Of a stretch of DNA of 64,000 nucleotides, positions 42,361-50,996 are shown piece by piece. A program made the position numbers and the translations under genes. Source of the stretch: Mycobacterium sp. URHB0044 (GTDB lineage Bacteria; Actinomycetota; Actinomycetes; Mycobacteriales; Mycobacteriaceae); assembly GCF_000620625.1 (NCBI RefSeq), contig NZ_JIAW01000012.1:175543-239542 (forward strand), in the 5' to 3' direction. Positions within the stretch are counted from its first letter, which is position 1. Every line of letters starts with the position of its first letter. The notes beneath the pieces were generated by a model that saw nothing but the letters and a program-made list of their open reading frames with translations, searched no databases and was not told the origin of the DNA.

Positions 42361-43767
42361 CTAACGACCGCGCGAACCGCCGGTGCTCGTCGTGTACGTC
42401 CGACCGGAACCGGAACCCGAGCCGCCGCCCTGGGGCCGCCTGCCGCGCCGCGATCCGTTGCCGGAGCGTGGGTTCGCGGCAGACCGGCCACCGCCGGAGC
42501 CGCCGGTGTGACTGCGCTGTCTCGGCGCCGACGACCGGCTCTCCGGAACGTCGAGAACCAACGGCTCACCGAAAGTACGCTCGCCCGGAGCGATCTCCTG
42601 CAGCACGGGATGCGAGGCGCCGCTGAACCGGGTGATCGTCGGCTTGACGCCGGCCTTGCGGGTCAGGGTGCGGACGTCGGACACCTGGCCGTCGATCATC
42701 AGCGTCACCACGGTGCCTTCGGCGCCGGCACGCGCCGTGCGGCCGGACCGGTGCAGGTACGCCTTGTGCTCAACGGGCGGATCGGCGTGCACGACGAGGC
42801 TGACGTCGTCGACGTGGATGCCGCGCGCGGCGATGTCGGTGGCGACCAGCACGGCGGCGGAACCGTCCGAGAACGCCGCGAGATTACGGGTACGGGCGTT
42901 CTGCGACAGATTGCCGTGCAGCTCGACCGCGGGCACGCCACGCGAGTTCAGCTTGCGCGCAAGGCCCTTGGCGCCGTGCTTGGTGCGGGCGAACATGATG
43001 GTGCGCCCGGGGGAGGCCGCCAGATCGGTGAGGACGTCGAAGCGCGACGCGTTGTCGACGTGCAGCACGTGGTGGACCATCGCGGTCACCGGTGACTGCT
43101 CGGAGTCGACGCTGTGCACCACGGGATCATGCAGGTAGCGCTTGATCAGCACGTCCACTCCGCCATCCAGCGTGGCGGAGAACAGCAGTCGCTGACCGTC
43201 CTTCGGCGTCTTGTCCATCAGTCGCTTGACCGGGGGCAGGAAGCCGAGGTCGGCCATGTGGTCGGCCTCGTCGAGCACGGTGATCTCCACCGCGGACAGG
43301 TCGGCGTGCCGGGACTGCATGTGGTCCTCGAGCCGGCCGGGGCAGGCGATGACGATGTCGACGCCCTCGCGCAGCTTGGCGATCTGCGGGCCGGGGCCGA
43401 CGCCGCCGAAGATGGTGACCGACCGCAGGTTCATGGCCTTGGCCAACGGCGCAAGCGCGGCGTCGATCTGCGCGACCAATTCGCGGGTGGGGGCAAGGAT
43501 CAGCGCACGGGGTCGATTGGCGCGGCGGGGGCTGTCGCTCTTCGCCAGGCGGGCGACGACCGGCAGCAGGAACGCGTAGGTCTTGCCGGAGCCGGTACGG
43601 CCACGGCCGAGCACGTCGCGGCCAGCCAGCGAATCCGGCAGCGTCGCAGCCTGAATCGGAAAGGCATTCTCGATGCCGTTGGCGGACATGGCGGCGACGA
43701 CGGCCGTCGGGAGGTCGAAGTCGGCGAAGCTGGGCATGGTTGACCCAACGGACATGGGGACAGACAA
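42361..43767 (-). CDS. DEAD-box RNA helicase (RhlE-like)
   Basis: The 468-residue protein has motif I GRTGSGKT, Ia APTRELVAQ, II LDEADHMADLGF, III FSATLDGG and VI HRSGRTARAG, then an Arg/Gly/Ser-rich tail (GSRRGRRPQGGGSGSGSGRT) for RNA binding. TTG 43767 is preferred because GGAG (minus strand 43779-43776) lies eight bases upstream; ATG 43755 and ATG 43737 are alternatives. Such helicases act in ribosome assembly and cold adaptation. Confidence 0.93.
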   Translation of the reverse strand: MSVPMSVGSTMPSFADFDLPTAVVAAMSANGIENAFPIQAATLPDSLAGRDVLGRGRTGSGKTYAFLLPVVARLAKSDSPRRANRPRALILAPTRELVAQIDAALAPLAKAMNLRSVTIFGGVGPGPQIAKLREGVDIVIACPGRLEDHMQSRHADLSAVEITVLDEADHMADLGFLPPVKRLMDKTPKDGQRLLFSATLDGGVDVLIKRYLHDPVVHSVDSEQSPVTAMVHHVLHVDNASRFDVLTDLAASPGRTIMFARTKHGAKGLARKLNSRGVPAVELHGNLSQNARTRNLAAFSDGSAAVLVATDIAARGIHVDDVSLVVHADPPVEHKAYLHRSGRTARAGAEGTVVTLMIDGQVSDVRTLTRKAGVKPTITRFSGASHPVLQEIAPGERTFGEPLVLDVPESRSSAPRQRSHTGGSGGGRSAANPRSGNGSRRGRRPQGGGSGSGSGRTYTTSTGGSRGR

Positions 43768-43769
43768 GG

Positions 43770-43823
43770 TTGAAACTCCGAAAGTTGAAAGGTCGTCCTG
43801 CCCGGCGCGGGGGTATTCCCGCG
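43770..43823 (-). promoter_or_regulatory. Helicase 5' leader: repeated TTTCAAC and a GC hairpin
   Basis: On the minus strand, CTTTCAAC and GTTTCAAC flank the GGAG ribosome-binding site (43770-43792), and CGCGGG/CCCGCG (43806-43811/43818-43823, 6-base loop) forms a hairpin upstream. Cold-inducible helicase genes often have long structured leaders; here the regulation is only inferred. Confidence 0.4.
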
Positions 43824-43939
43824 GCGCTCGGTGTGACGATCGAACGGAGGGCGATGATGCGCCTCCGGCGAAGCGGCAAAAGGCAGAACAGACGATGCCG
43901 CTGAAGATCAGACTACCGGACGAAGGCCTTTCACCCGAA

Positions 43940-44980
43940 TCACGAGACGAGCGTCACCAATTCCTCGACGTAGCGGTTCTGTTCGGCCGCGTCGACGGCG
44001 TAGGGATGCACCAGCAGCGTCGTGACCCCCGCCTCGGCGAATGCGGCGAGCCGTTCCTTGATGAACCCGCTGGGACCCACGAGCGAGGTATGGCGCACCA
44101 GGTCGTCGGGCACGGCCGCGATCGCCTCGGCCTTCTTGCCCGCGAGGTACAGATCCTGGATGTGGTTGGCGACGTCGCCGAAGCCGTAGCTGGTGGCCAG
44201 TGTGTGGTAGAAGTTCTTGCCCCGAGCGCCCATACCGCCGATGTACAGCGCCAGTTGGGGTTTCGCCCAGGCCAGCCGGTCCTCGAGATCGTCGCCGATG
44301 GCAAGGCCCGCCGAGACCATGACGTCCAGCGGGCCCAGCGCTGGGTCGCGCTTGGCGAAGCCGGCGCGCAGCGCGTCACCCCACACCGCGTCGGCCTTCT
44401 CGGGGTAGAAGAACACTGGCTGCCAGCCCTCGGCGATCTCGGCAGTCAGCTCGACGTTCTTGGGGCCCAGTGCGGCGATGTTGATCGGAATGCGCTCTCG
44501 CACTGGGTGGTTGATCAGGTGCAGCGACTTGCCAAGGCCCGTTCCGCGCCCTTCGGCCAAGGGCAGCTGGTAGTGCTTGCCGTCGTAGGAGACGTTCTCG
44601 CGGCGCCAGACCTGACGGCAGATCTCAACGACCTCGCGGGTACGGCCCATCGGGGCGTCGAACGGGACGCCGTGAAAGCCCTCGACCACCTGCGGGCCTG
44701 ATGTCCCGATGCCGAGTCGGAATCGGCCGTCGGAGACGTAGTCGACGCCGGCCGCCGTCATGGCGAGCAGCGTCGGGGTGCGCGTGTAGATCGGCACGAC
44801 GCCGGACCCGAGTTCGATAGTGGAGGTCTTGGCCGCCAGGTAGCCGAGCTGGCTGATGGCGTCGAAGGAGTAGGCCTCCGGGACGAGTGCGATGTCGACA
44901 CCGCGCTTCTCGAACTCGACGACCTGCTCGGCAGCCTCGCGGAAGCCGTCGGTGTAGTTGAGGAAGATTCCGGTGCGCAT
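43940..44980 (-). CDS. LLM-class (F420-dependent) oxidoreductase
   Basis: ATG 44980 gives 346 residues starting MRTGIFLNYTDGFREAAEQV, a TIM-barrel of the luciferase-like family, with LGIGTSGPQVVEGFHGVPF as the typical cofactor segment. Mycobacterial members mostly use F420. Substrate is unknown. A TATAAC box ends six bases before the ATG, so the mRNA may be leaderless, and a 12-bp palindrome lies just upstream. Confidence 0.88.
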   Translation of the reverse strand: MRTGIFLNYTDGFREAAEQVVEFEKRGVDIALVPEAYSFDAISQLGYLAAKTSTIELGSGVVPIYTRTPTLLAMTAAGVDYVSDGRFRLGIGTSGPQVVEGFHGVPFDAPMGRTREVVEICRQVWRRENVSYDGKHYQLPLAEGRGTGLGKSLHLINHPVRERIPINIAALGPKNVELTAEIAEGWQPVFFYPEKADAVWGDALRAGFAKRDPALGPLDVMVSAGLAIGDDLEDRLAWAKPQLALYIGGMGARGKNFYHTLATSYGFGDVANHIQDLYLAGKKAEAIAAVPDDLVRHTSLVGPSGFIKERLAAFAEAGVTTLLVHPYAVDAAEQNRYVEELVTLVS

Positions 44981-44986
44981 CGTAGA

Positions 44987-45007
44987 GTTATACACCCAAC
45001 CGGTTGG
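44987..45007 (-). promoter_or_regulatory. Promoter with palindromic operator CCAACCGGTTGG
   Basis: The perfect 12-bp palindrome at 44996-45007 abuts a TATAAC -10 box (minus strand 44992-44987). AACnnGTT half-sites are typical of TetR-family operators such as KstR, so a TetR repressor encoded elsewhere probably controls the LLM gene. Confidence 0.6.
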
Positions 45008-45035
45008 TTGGCTGCGGTCAGGGCTTCAAGAGGGC

Positions 45036-45881
45036 TCAGGGCTTCAACAGCGCGACGACTTTGTCCTCGAGCGCGGCCGGGTCATCGGAGAACGGATCGA
45101 TGACGTCGGTCTTGGGTAGCCCGACCTCGGGGTCGGCGAAGTCGCGGTAGGTCTTGTCGCCGGTCAGCATGTAGAGAAGATAGCCGGTGGTCAGCGCGCG
45201 AACCCGCTTCTGCGTACCGCGGTCGGCCCCGGGAAGTCCGACGACCCTGGCCAGGCGACGGCCTTCGATCAGCCCGCCGGCCTTCACGTCGTCGACCGCG
45301 CGCAACGTCGCGGGCCTCCACACCCTCGCCAGCTCGACGGCGTTCGAACGCAGCGACATCGGATCGCCGGGGTCGGCGAGGATCAACCCGGGCACCTGCA
45401 GCGACAGCGCCGCCTCCTGGGCCGCCGGTTTCGACACCGTCGGGAAGAGTGCCACCGCCGCCTTGAGCCTGCCTGGCATGCCCGCGGCGGCGAAGACCGC
45501 CGCCGACCCGCCGAAACCATGTCCGACGACCCCCAGCTTGTTGGGATGCACGCTGATCTTGCCGGTACCCAGCCGCACGCCGGCGATGATGTCGACCGTG
45601 GTGCCCAGGTCGAAGGCCAGATTCAGCACCGATGGCGCGATGCTGGTCTCGGTGTGGGGCGCCGCCGCGACGATGCCCCAGGACGCCAGGTGCTCGAGGG
45701 TGCCGTCGTACCGGTCCGCGCCAGCCAGCCAGTCGTGGGCGAACGCCACCCCGGGCAGGTTCATCCCGGACTCGGGGGTGTACACCACGCCCGGCAGTCC
45801 GGCAAAGGCCAGGTCACCGCGCAGAACACGATGCGGCCCTCGTCGGGTCAACGCAGCGAAGAGCTTCTTCGTCTTGGCCAC
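45036..45881 (-). CDS. Alpha/beta-hydrolase-fold protein without nucleophile (Rv3438-like)
   Basis: The 281-residue protein from GTG 45881 (MAKTKKLFAALTRRGPHRVL) resembles dienelactone-hydrolase-like proteins and matches recalled Rv3438 in position and length. The nucleophile elbow reads GHGFGGSA, with Gly where Ser or Cys is expected, so hydrolysis is doubtful. No signal peptide is present. It is divergent from glmS. Confidence 0.8.
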   Translation of the reverse strand: MAKTKKLFAALTRRGPHRVLRGDLAFAGLPGVVYTPESGMNLPGVAFAHDWLAGADRYDGTLEHLASWGIVAAAPHTETSIAPSVLNLAFDLGTTVDIIAGVRLGTGKISVHPNKLGVVGHGFGGSAAVFAAAGMPGRLKAAVALFPTVSKPAAQEAALSLQVPGLILADPGDPMSLRSNAVELARVWRPATLRAVDDVKAGGLIEGRRLARVVGLPGADRGTQKRVRALTTGYLLYMLTGDKTYRDFADPEVGLPKTDVIDPFSDDPAALEDKVVALLKP

Positions 45882-45971
45882 GCGTTGACCGTAGCTCGTG
45901 GACTGATGGCCGCGACCAGCTGTTGGGCACCACCGCCACCCCGCAGGGGGGTTTCGGGGCTGCGACTGCAC

Positions 45972-45985
45972 TACCCTTGATGCTC
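45972..45985 (+). promoter_or_regulatory. Predicted -10 element for leaderless glmS mRNA
   Basis: TACCCT (45972-45977) fits TAnnnT and ends eight bases before the glmS GTG; no Shine-Dalgarno sequence lies between. This spacing predicts transcription starting at or next to the start codon. Confidence 0.45.
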
Positions 45986-47851
45986 GTGTGCGGAATCGTC
46001 GGCTACGTCGGACAGCGTCCTGCGCGCGGCATCGTCGTCGACGCGCTGCGCCGGATGGAGTACCGCGGGTACGACTCATCGGGCATTGCGCTGCTCGACG
46101 GCGCGGGCGGGCTGGCGGTCCGCCGCCGCGCAGGTCGCCTGGCCAACCTGGAGGCCGCGCTCGAGGGGACCGACGACGGCGTGCTCGCGGGCAGCACAGG
46201 CGTAGGGCACACCCGCTGGGCCACGCATGGCCGGCCGACGGACCGCAACGCCCACCCGCACCGCGACGCCGCAGGCAAGATCGCCGTCGTCCACAACGGG
46301 ATCATCGAGAACTTCTCGGCGTTGCGCGCCGAACTGGAAGCGGCGGGCACCGAGTTCTCCAGCGACACCGACACCGAGGTGGCCGTCCACCTGGTCTCCG
46401 CGGCGTACCACCACGGCGACACCGCGGGCGACTTCCCGGCCTCGGTGCTTACCGTGCTGCGCCGCCTCGAGGGCCACTTCACCCTGGTGTTCGCCAATGC
46501 CGACGAGCCCGGCATGATCGTCGCCGCGCGCCGGTCCACCCCACTGGTGGTCGGCGTTGGCGACGGTGAGATGTTCATCGGCTCCGACGTCGCCGCGTTC
46601 ATCGAGCACACCCGCGACGCCGTCGAACTCGGTCAGGACCAGGCCGTGGTGATCACCGCCGACGGCTACCGAATCACCGACTTCCACGGCAGCTCCGACG
46701 TCGACTTCCGTGAGTTCCACATCGACTGGGATCTGTCGGCCGCCGAGAAGGGCGGCTACGAGTACTTCATGCTCAAGGAGATCGCGGAGCAACCCGCCGC
46801 GGTCGCCGACACTCTGCTCGGCCACTTCGTCGACGGGCGCGTGGTGCTCGACGAGCAGCGCCTCTCCGATCAGGAGCTGCGCGAGGTCGACAAGGTCTTC
46901 GTGGTGGCATGCGGTACCGCGTATCACTCCGGTCTGCTCGCCAAGTACGCGATCGAGCACTGGACCCGACTGCCCGTCGAAGTGGAACTGGCCAGCGAAT
47001 TCCGTTACCGCGATGCGGTTTTGGATCGCCACACACTGGTCGTCGCCATCTCGCAGTCCGGTGAGACCGCTGACACGTTGGAGGCCGTCCGGCACGCCAA
47101 GGAGCAGAAGGCCAAGGTGTTGGCGGTCTGCAACACCAACGGCAGCCAGATCCCGCGCGAGTGCGATGCGGTGCTGTACACCCGCGCCGGGCCCGAGATC
47201 GGCGTCGCGTCCACCAAGACGTTCCTCGCGCAGATCACGGCGAACTACCTCGTGGGTCTGGCGCTGGCGCAGGCGCGCGGCACCAAGTACCCCGACGAGG
47301 TGTCGCGCGAGTACCACGCGCTCGAAGCCATGCCGGATCTGGTCGCCCGCGTGCTGACCTGCATGGAGCCCGTCGCGGAGCTCGCGCACCGGTTCGCCAA
47401 GTCGCCCACCATCTTGTTCCTCGGACGTCACGTCGGCTACCCCGTCGCGCTCGAGGGTGCGCTCAAGCTCAAGGAATTGGCGTACATGCACGCCGAGGGT
47501 TTCGCGGCAGGCGAGCTCAAGCACGGGCCGATCGCGCTGATCGACGAGGGCCTGCCCGTCATCGTCGTGATGCCGTCGCCGAAGAACGCCGCGATGCTGC
47601 ATTCCAAGCTGCTGAGCAACATCCGCGAGATTCAGGCCCGTGGCGCCGTCACCATCGTGATCGCTGAGGAAGGTGACGACACGGTGCGCCCCTACGCCGA
47701 TCACCTGATCGAAATCCCCGCGGTGTCAACGCTGTTCCAGCCGCTGCTCTCGACCATCCCGCTGCAGGTGTTCGCCGCCGAGGTGGCCAGGGCCCGCGGC
47801 TACGACGTCGACAAGCCGCGCAACCTGGCCAAGTCCGTCACCGTCGAGTAG
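45986..47851 (+). CDS. glmS: Glutamine-fructose-6-phosphate aminotransferase (isomerizing)
   Basis: The 621-residue enzyme starts at GTG 45986 so that the nucleophile Cys becomes residue 2 (MCGIVGYVGQRPARG), exposed after Met removal; ATG 45980 would bury it. The N-terminal glutaminase domain has RMEYRGYDSSGIAL and GHTRWATHG. Two SIS domains follow (ACGTAYHSGL; SQSGETADTLEA), ending in DKPRNLAKSVTVE. It makes glucosamine-6-phosphate, the first step of the pathway that uses GlmM. Confidence 0.96.
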   Translation: MCGIVGYVGQRPARGIVVDALRRMEYRGYDSSGIALLDGAGGLAVRRRAGRLANLEAALEGTDDGVLAGSTGVGHTRWATHGRPTDRNAHPHRDAAGKIAVVHNGIIENFSALRAELEAAGTEFSSDTDTEVAVHLVSAAYHHGDTAGDFPASVLTVLRRLEGHFTLVFANADEPGMIVAARRSTPLVVGVGDGEMFIGSDVAAFIEHTRDAVELGQDQAVVITADGYRITDFHGSSDVDFREFHIDWDLSAAEKGGYEYFMLKEIAEQPAAVADTLLGHFVDGRVVLDEQRLSDQELREVDKVFVVACGTAYHSGLLAKYAIEHWTRLPVEVELASEFRYRDAVLDRHTLVVAISQSGETADTLEAVRHAKEQKAKVLAVCNTNGSQIPRECDAVLYTRAGPEIGVASTKTFLAQITANYLVGLALAQARGTKYPDEVSREYHALEAMPDLVARVLTCMEPVAELAHRFAKSPTILFLGRHVGYPVALEGALKLKELAYMHAEGFAAGELKHGPIALIDEGLPVIVVMPSPKNAAMLHSKLLSNIREIQARGAVTIVIAEEGDDTVRPYADHLIEIPAVSTLFQPLLSTIPLQVFAAEVARARGYDVDKPRNLAKSVTVE

Positions 47852-48750
47852 TGCCCCGGCTCGGCCACTTCCGCAGCGGGCGCGCGTTCGACCACTTCCG
47901 CGCCGTGTACGACGCAGCCCTGGCGCAGCTGCCGCCGTTCGACGAGAGCGTGGACGTGTCAACGTCTTTCGGTGCCGTTCGGGTCTACCGCTTCGGCGCT
48001 GCCGAGGAATCCCCTCCGGTGGTGCTGCTGCCGGGCCGCAACGCATCGACGCCGATGTGGCGCGCGAACCTGCCGTCGCTGATCGGGCAGCGCACCGTCT
48101 ACTGCCTGGACCTGCTGGGTGAAGCCGGGATGAGCGTGCAGACGCGCCCGCTGACCGGCCCCGAGGATCAAGCGGCGTGGGTCGACGAAACGCTGGCCGG
48201 CCTCGGGTTGGATCGTGCCCACTTGATGGGGGTGTCGATCGGCGGATGGACCGCGACGAACTGTGCCGTGCACCGGCCGGACCGGGTCGCGTCGCTGACG
48301 TTGCTCGACCCGGCGATGACCTTCGCGCGAATTCCGGTCCGCGCCGTGGTGGTGTCCGCAGCGCTGTTCCTGCCCGTTCCAGAAGTGTTGCGGCGCAGCG
48401 TGTTCAGCTGGATCTCCGGTGGCGCGCCGGTGGACGAGAGCGTGCCGGAGGCGGAGTCGCTGTCCGCGGCGAGCGCGGACTTCGTGCTGCGCGCACCGAT
48501 GCCCAAGGTGTTCACCGACGACCAGTTGCGCTCGGTCCGGATGCCCGTGCTCGCCTTGCTGGCCGGCCGCAGCGTCATGCACGACGCCGCCCGCGCCGCC
48601 GCAAGGGCGCGAAACCTGTTGCCGTACGGGCAGCTCGAACTATGGCCAGACGCGTCGCACGCCATCAACGGCGAATACCCGGGTGAGATCGCCGAAGTGG
48701 CTGCTGCCTTCTGGCGCGGTGTGGACGGAGCCGGTTCCGAACCGATTTAG
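47851..48750 (+). CDS. Alpha/beta hydrolase
   Basis: The 299-residue protein from GTG 47851, sharing one base with the glmS stop, has the elbow MGVSIGGW, a candidate Asp after VLALLAGRSV and His in PDASHAINGEYPG. It is cytosolic with no signal peptide. Substrate is unknown. Its coupling to glmS suggests cotranscription. The 3' end overlaps the convergent XRE gene by four bases. Confidence 0.85.
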   Translation: MPRLGHFRSGRAFDHFRAVYDAALAQLPPFDESVDVSTSFGAVRVYRFGAAEESPPVVLLPGRNASTPMWRANLPSLIGQRTVYCLDLLGEAGMSVQTRPLTGPEDQAAWVDETLAGLGLDRAHLMGVSIGGWTATNCAVHRPDRVASLTLLDPAMTFARIPVRAVVVSAALFLPVPEVLRRSVFSWISGGAPVDESVPEAESLSAASADFVLRAPMPKVFTDDQLRSVRMPVLALLAGRSVMHDAARAAARARNLLPYGQLELWPDASHAINGEYPGEIAEVAAAFWRGVDGAGSEPI

Positions 48751-49541
48751 GCCAGCCGGGCGAGTTTGTCGGCCGTATCGCTGCCGGGTATGGCGTGGTA
48801 GATCTGCAGGTGCTGACCGTCGGAGTCGGGGATGACGAATCGGTTGCGGCGCAGATGCAGCTCACCGACCACGGGATGGCGCATGTGGCTGGTACCCGCT
48901 GGGCGGTGCCCCACATCGGCTCGGGTCCAGAGCATGTCGAAACGGGGGCTGCTGGCCCGAAGTTCGTCGACGATGACGTCCAGGCGAGGATCGTTGGCTT
49001 CGCCACCCGCGATTTGGCGCAAACCGCTCACCACACCGTGGGTGGCATCGTCCCAATCGGCGTGCAGGTCACGCTCGGACGGATCGAGGAAGAGTTGCCG
49101 CAGAAGGTTTTTGCCGGGCGTGAAGTTGGGCGAGAGCGCGCGGGCCAAACCATTCGACGCGAGGCAGTCCAGGCATCGTCCGGCGACGAAGGCCGGCACG
49201 GAAAGCTGATCCACCAGGCTGACGATCTCGTCGCCGACGCGCTCGACGCCGGTGTAGGTGGGTCGGTCATCGCGCGCGAGTTCGTGAAGATGTGCTGTCG
49301 CCGCGGCATCCAGACGAAGTGCTCGCGCGAGCGCGTCGAGGATCTGTGCCGACGGATGGGCGTTGCGGCCTTGCTCGATGCGCAGGTAGTAGTCGGCGCT
49401 GATACCCGCGAGGGCAGCCAACTCTTCGCGACGTAGCCCGTCGACGCGCCGGCGTGGGCCGGGGACGAGCCCGGCATCTTCTGGACGGATCCGGCCGCGC
49501 CGCAGTTTGAGGTACTCGCCGAGTGCGTTCCCGCTGGCCAC
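48747..49541 (-). CDS. XRE-family regulator with MmyB-like ligand domain
   Basis: The 264-residue protein starts at GTG 49541 (MASGNALGEYLKLRRGRIRP). The HTH is VDGLRREELAALAGISADYY and RIEQGRNAHPSAQIL, and the C-terminal 170 residues match the MmyB-like, PAS-type ligand domain common in actinobacterial regulators. It is divergent from the NTF2-like/SDR pair and probably controls it. Start is uncertain; GTG 49547 is also possible. Confidence 0.87.
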   Translation of the reverse strand: MASGNALGEYLKLRRGRIRPEDAGLVPGPRRRVDGLRREELAALAGISADYYLRIEQGRNAHPSAQILDALARALRLDAAATAHLHELARDDRPTYTGVERVGDEIVSLVDQLSVPAFVAGRCLDCLASNGLARALSPNFTPGKNLLRQLFLDPSERDLHADWDDATHGVVSGLRQIAGGEANDPRLDVIVDELRASSPRFDMLWTRADVGHRPAGTSHMRHPVVGELHLRRNRFVIPDSDGQHLQIYHAIPGSDTADKLARLA

Positions 49542-49673
49542 GACCACAGCGTAGCCAAGGGTGGGTTTGCCAGTACCCAGGATCAGCCGGACGTACCGAA
49601 GATCCTGCTTGCCGTCCAAGACTCAATGGTGAGCGCGCCGAAATCGGCGCAACGGACGACGGAGGGCAGTGCG

Positions 49674-50288
49674 ATGACTGATCCGGCGATTGCCGATCTC
49701 GTGCAGGTGATCGCGCACGAGCGTGAGGGGCGTGACCGAGGCTGGTGGGATCAGATGGCTGGCTGCTACCACGCCGATTCGCAGGTGCGATCGATGTGGT
49801 TCACCGGTAGCGGGCGTGACTTCGCCGCAGCCTCCCGCGGGATGGCTGCGCGCGGAGACCATTCCAGGCATCGCCTATCGGTCCCCAGCGTCCACCTGCA
49901 CGGTGCGCGCGCCGTCGTCACCATGCCCATGGCCATCGAGTTCCGCATCGAGTTGCACGGCGTCTGCGCGGACCTCGTCAGCTATGCCCGCGGCATCTAT
50001 CGGCTCGAGCGGAGAAACGACCAGTACAGGATCTGCGATCTGTCGACCATCTACGAGCGCGACACGCTGACGCCCGTGGTGCCCGGCGACGCGATTCCCA
50101 TCGACCGGCAACGCCTGGAGGCGATGCCCGCAAGTTATCGAATGCTGGCCTACTACTTCAGCGTTCGAGGATACGACGTCAACCCGGACATGCCCGGTGA
50201 CGATCGACCGGCGTCGGCCGACGCGCTGCTTGCCGAGGCCTTCGACTGGCTCAACCACAACACATCGGAAAAGGAGAACAAGAAATGA
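49674..50288 (+). CDS. NTF2-like (SnoaL-type) protein
   Basis: The 204-residue protein from ATG 49674 with GGAGGG eight bases upstream has the NTF2-like pattern (LVQVIAHEREGRDRGWWDQM; YARGIYRLERRNDQYRICDL). Such folds bind small ligands and act as isomerases or hydrolases. It overlaps the SDR start (ATGA), so the two are probably a functional pair under the divergent XRE regulator. Confidence 0.8.
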   Translation: MTDPAIADLVQVIAHEREGRDRGWWDQMAGCYHADSQVRSMWFTGSGRDFAAASRGMAARGDHSRHRLSVPSVHLHGARAVVTMPMAIEFRIELHGVCADLVSYARGIYRLERRNDQYRICDLSTIYERDTLTPVVPGDAIPIDRQRLEAMPASYRMLAYYFSVRGYDVNPDMPGDDRPASADALLAEAFDWLNHNTSEKENKK

Positions 50289-50992
50289 CCACGACACTGA
50301 TCACCGGAGCGAACAAGGGACTCGGCTTCGAGACCGCCCGCCAATTGATCGCCGCCGGCCACACCGTCTACCTCGGGTGCCGCGACCCGCAGCGTGGGCA
50401 AGCGGCGGCTCAGCAGCTGGGTGCTCGACTCGTTCAGCTCGACGTGACCGATGCCGAATCAGTCGCCGCCGCAGCGCAACTCATCGACGAAATGGGCGGC
50501 CTCGACGTCCTGGTCAACAATGCCGGCATCGAAGGCCGCGGCGATGGCAACGCCATCATCGACGCCGGGTCAGTCACCGCCGATATGATGGGAGAGGTCT
50601 TCGACACCAACGTCTTCGGCGTCGTCCGCGTGACGCACGCCTTCCTGCCGCTGCTGCAACGATCGCCTGCGCCCGTGGTGGTCAACGTCAGTAGCAGCCT
50701 CGGATCGTTGAGTATGGCCCAAGCGCCGGAGAGTCCCACCTACTTCTATCCCGGCGTTGCCTACCCTGCGTCGAAGTCAGCGGTCAACATGATCACGGTC
50801 CAATTCGCCAAGCAATTCCCGCAGATGCGGATCAACGCCGTCGAACCGGGCTACACCGATACCGACCTCAACGGGCATACCGGCACGCAAACCGTCGAAG
50901 AGGGTGCCCGCATCATCGTCGCGATGGCTCAGACTGCGCCCGACGGGCCGACGGGCGGCTACTTCTCCGCCCATGGCCCGGTGCCATGGTGA
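50285..50992 (+). CDS. Short-chain dehydrogenase/reductase
   Basis: The 235-residue classical SDR has the NAD(P) motif GANKGLGFETA, NNAGIEG, catalytic Ser in VNVSSSLGSL and the YPASK pair, all intact. It ends with GGYFSAHGPVPW. Substrate is unknown. ATG 50285 overlaps the NTF2-like stop. It converges with the TetR gene, with 4 bases between. Confidence 0.92.
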   Translation: MTTTLITGANKGLGFETARQLIAAGHTVYLGCRDPQRGQAAAQQLGARLVQLDVTDAESVAAAAQLIDEMGGLDVLVNNAGIEGRGDGNAIIDAGSVTADMMGEVFDTNVFGVVRVTHAFLPLLQRSPAPVVVNVSSSLGSLSMAQAPESPTYFYPGVAYPASKSAVNMITVQFAKQFPQMRINAVEPGYTDTDLNGHTGTQTVEEGARIIVAMAQTAPDGPTGGYFSAHGPVPW

Positions 50993-50996
50993 CGCG

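Noticed and set aside
45986..47851. A glmS ribozyme before glmS.
   Set aside because: The upstream region is short, and the gene looks leaderless; the ribozyme is a low-GC Gram-positive feature.
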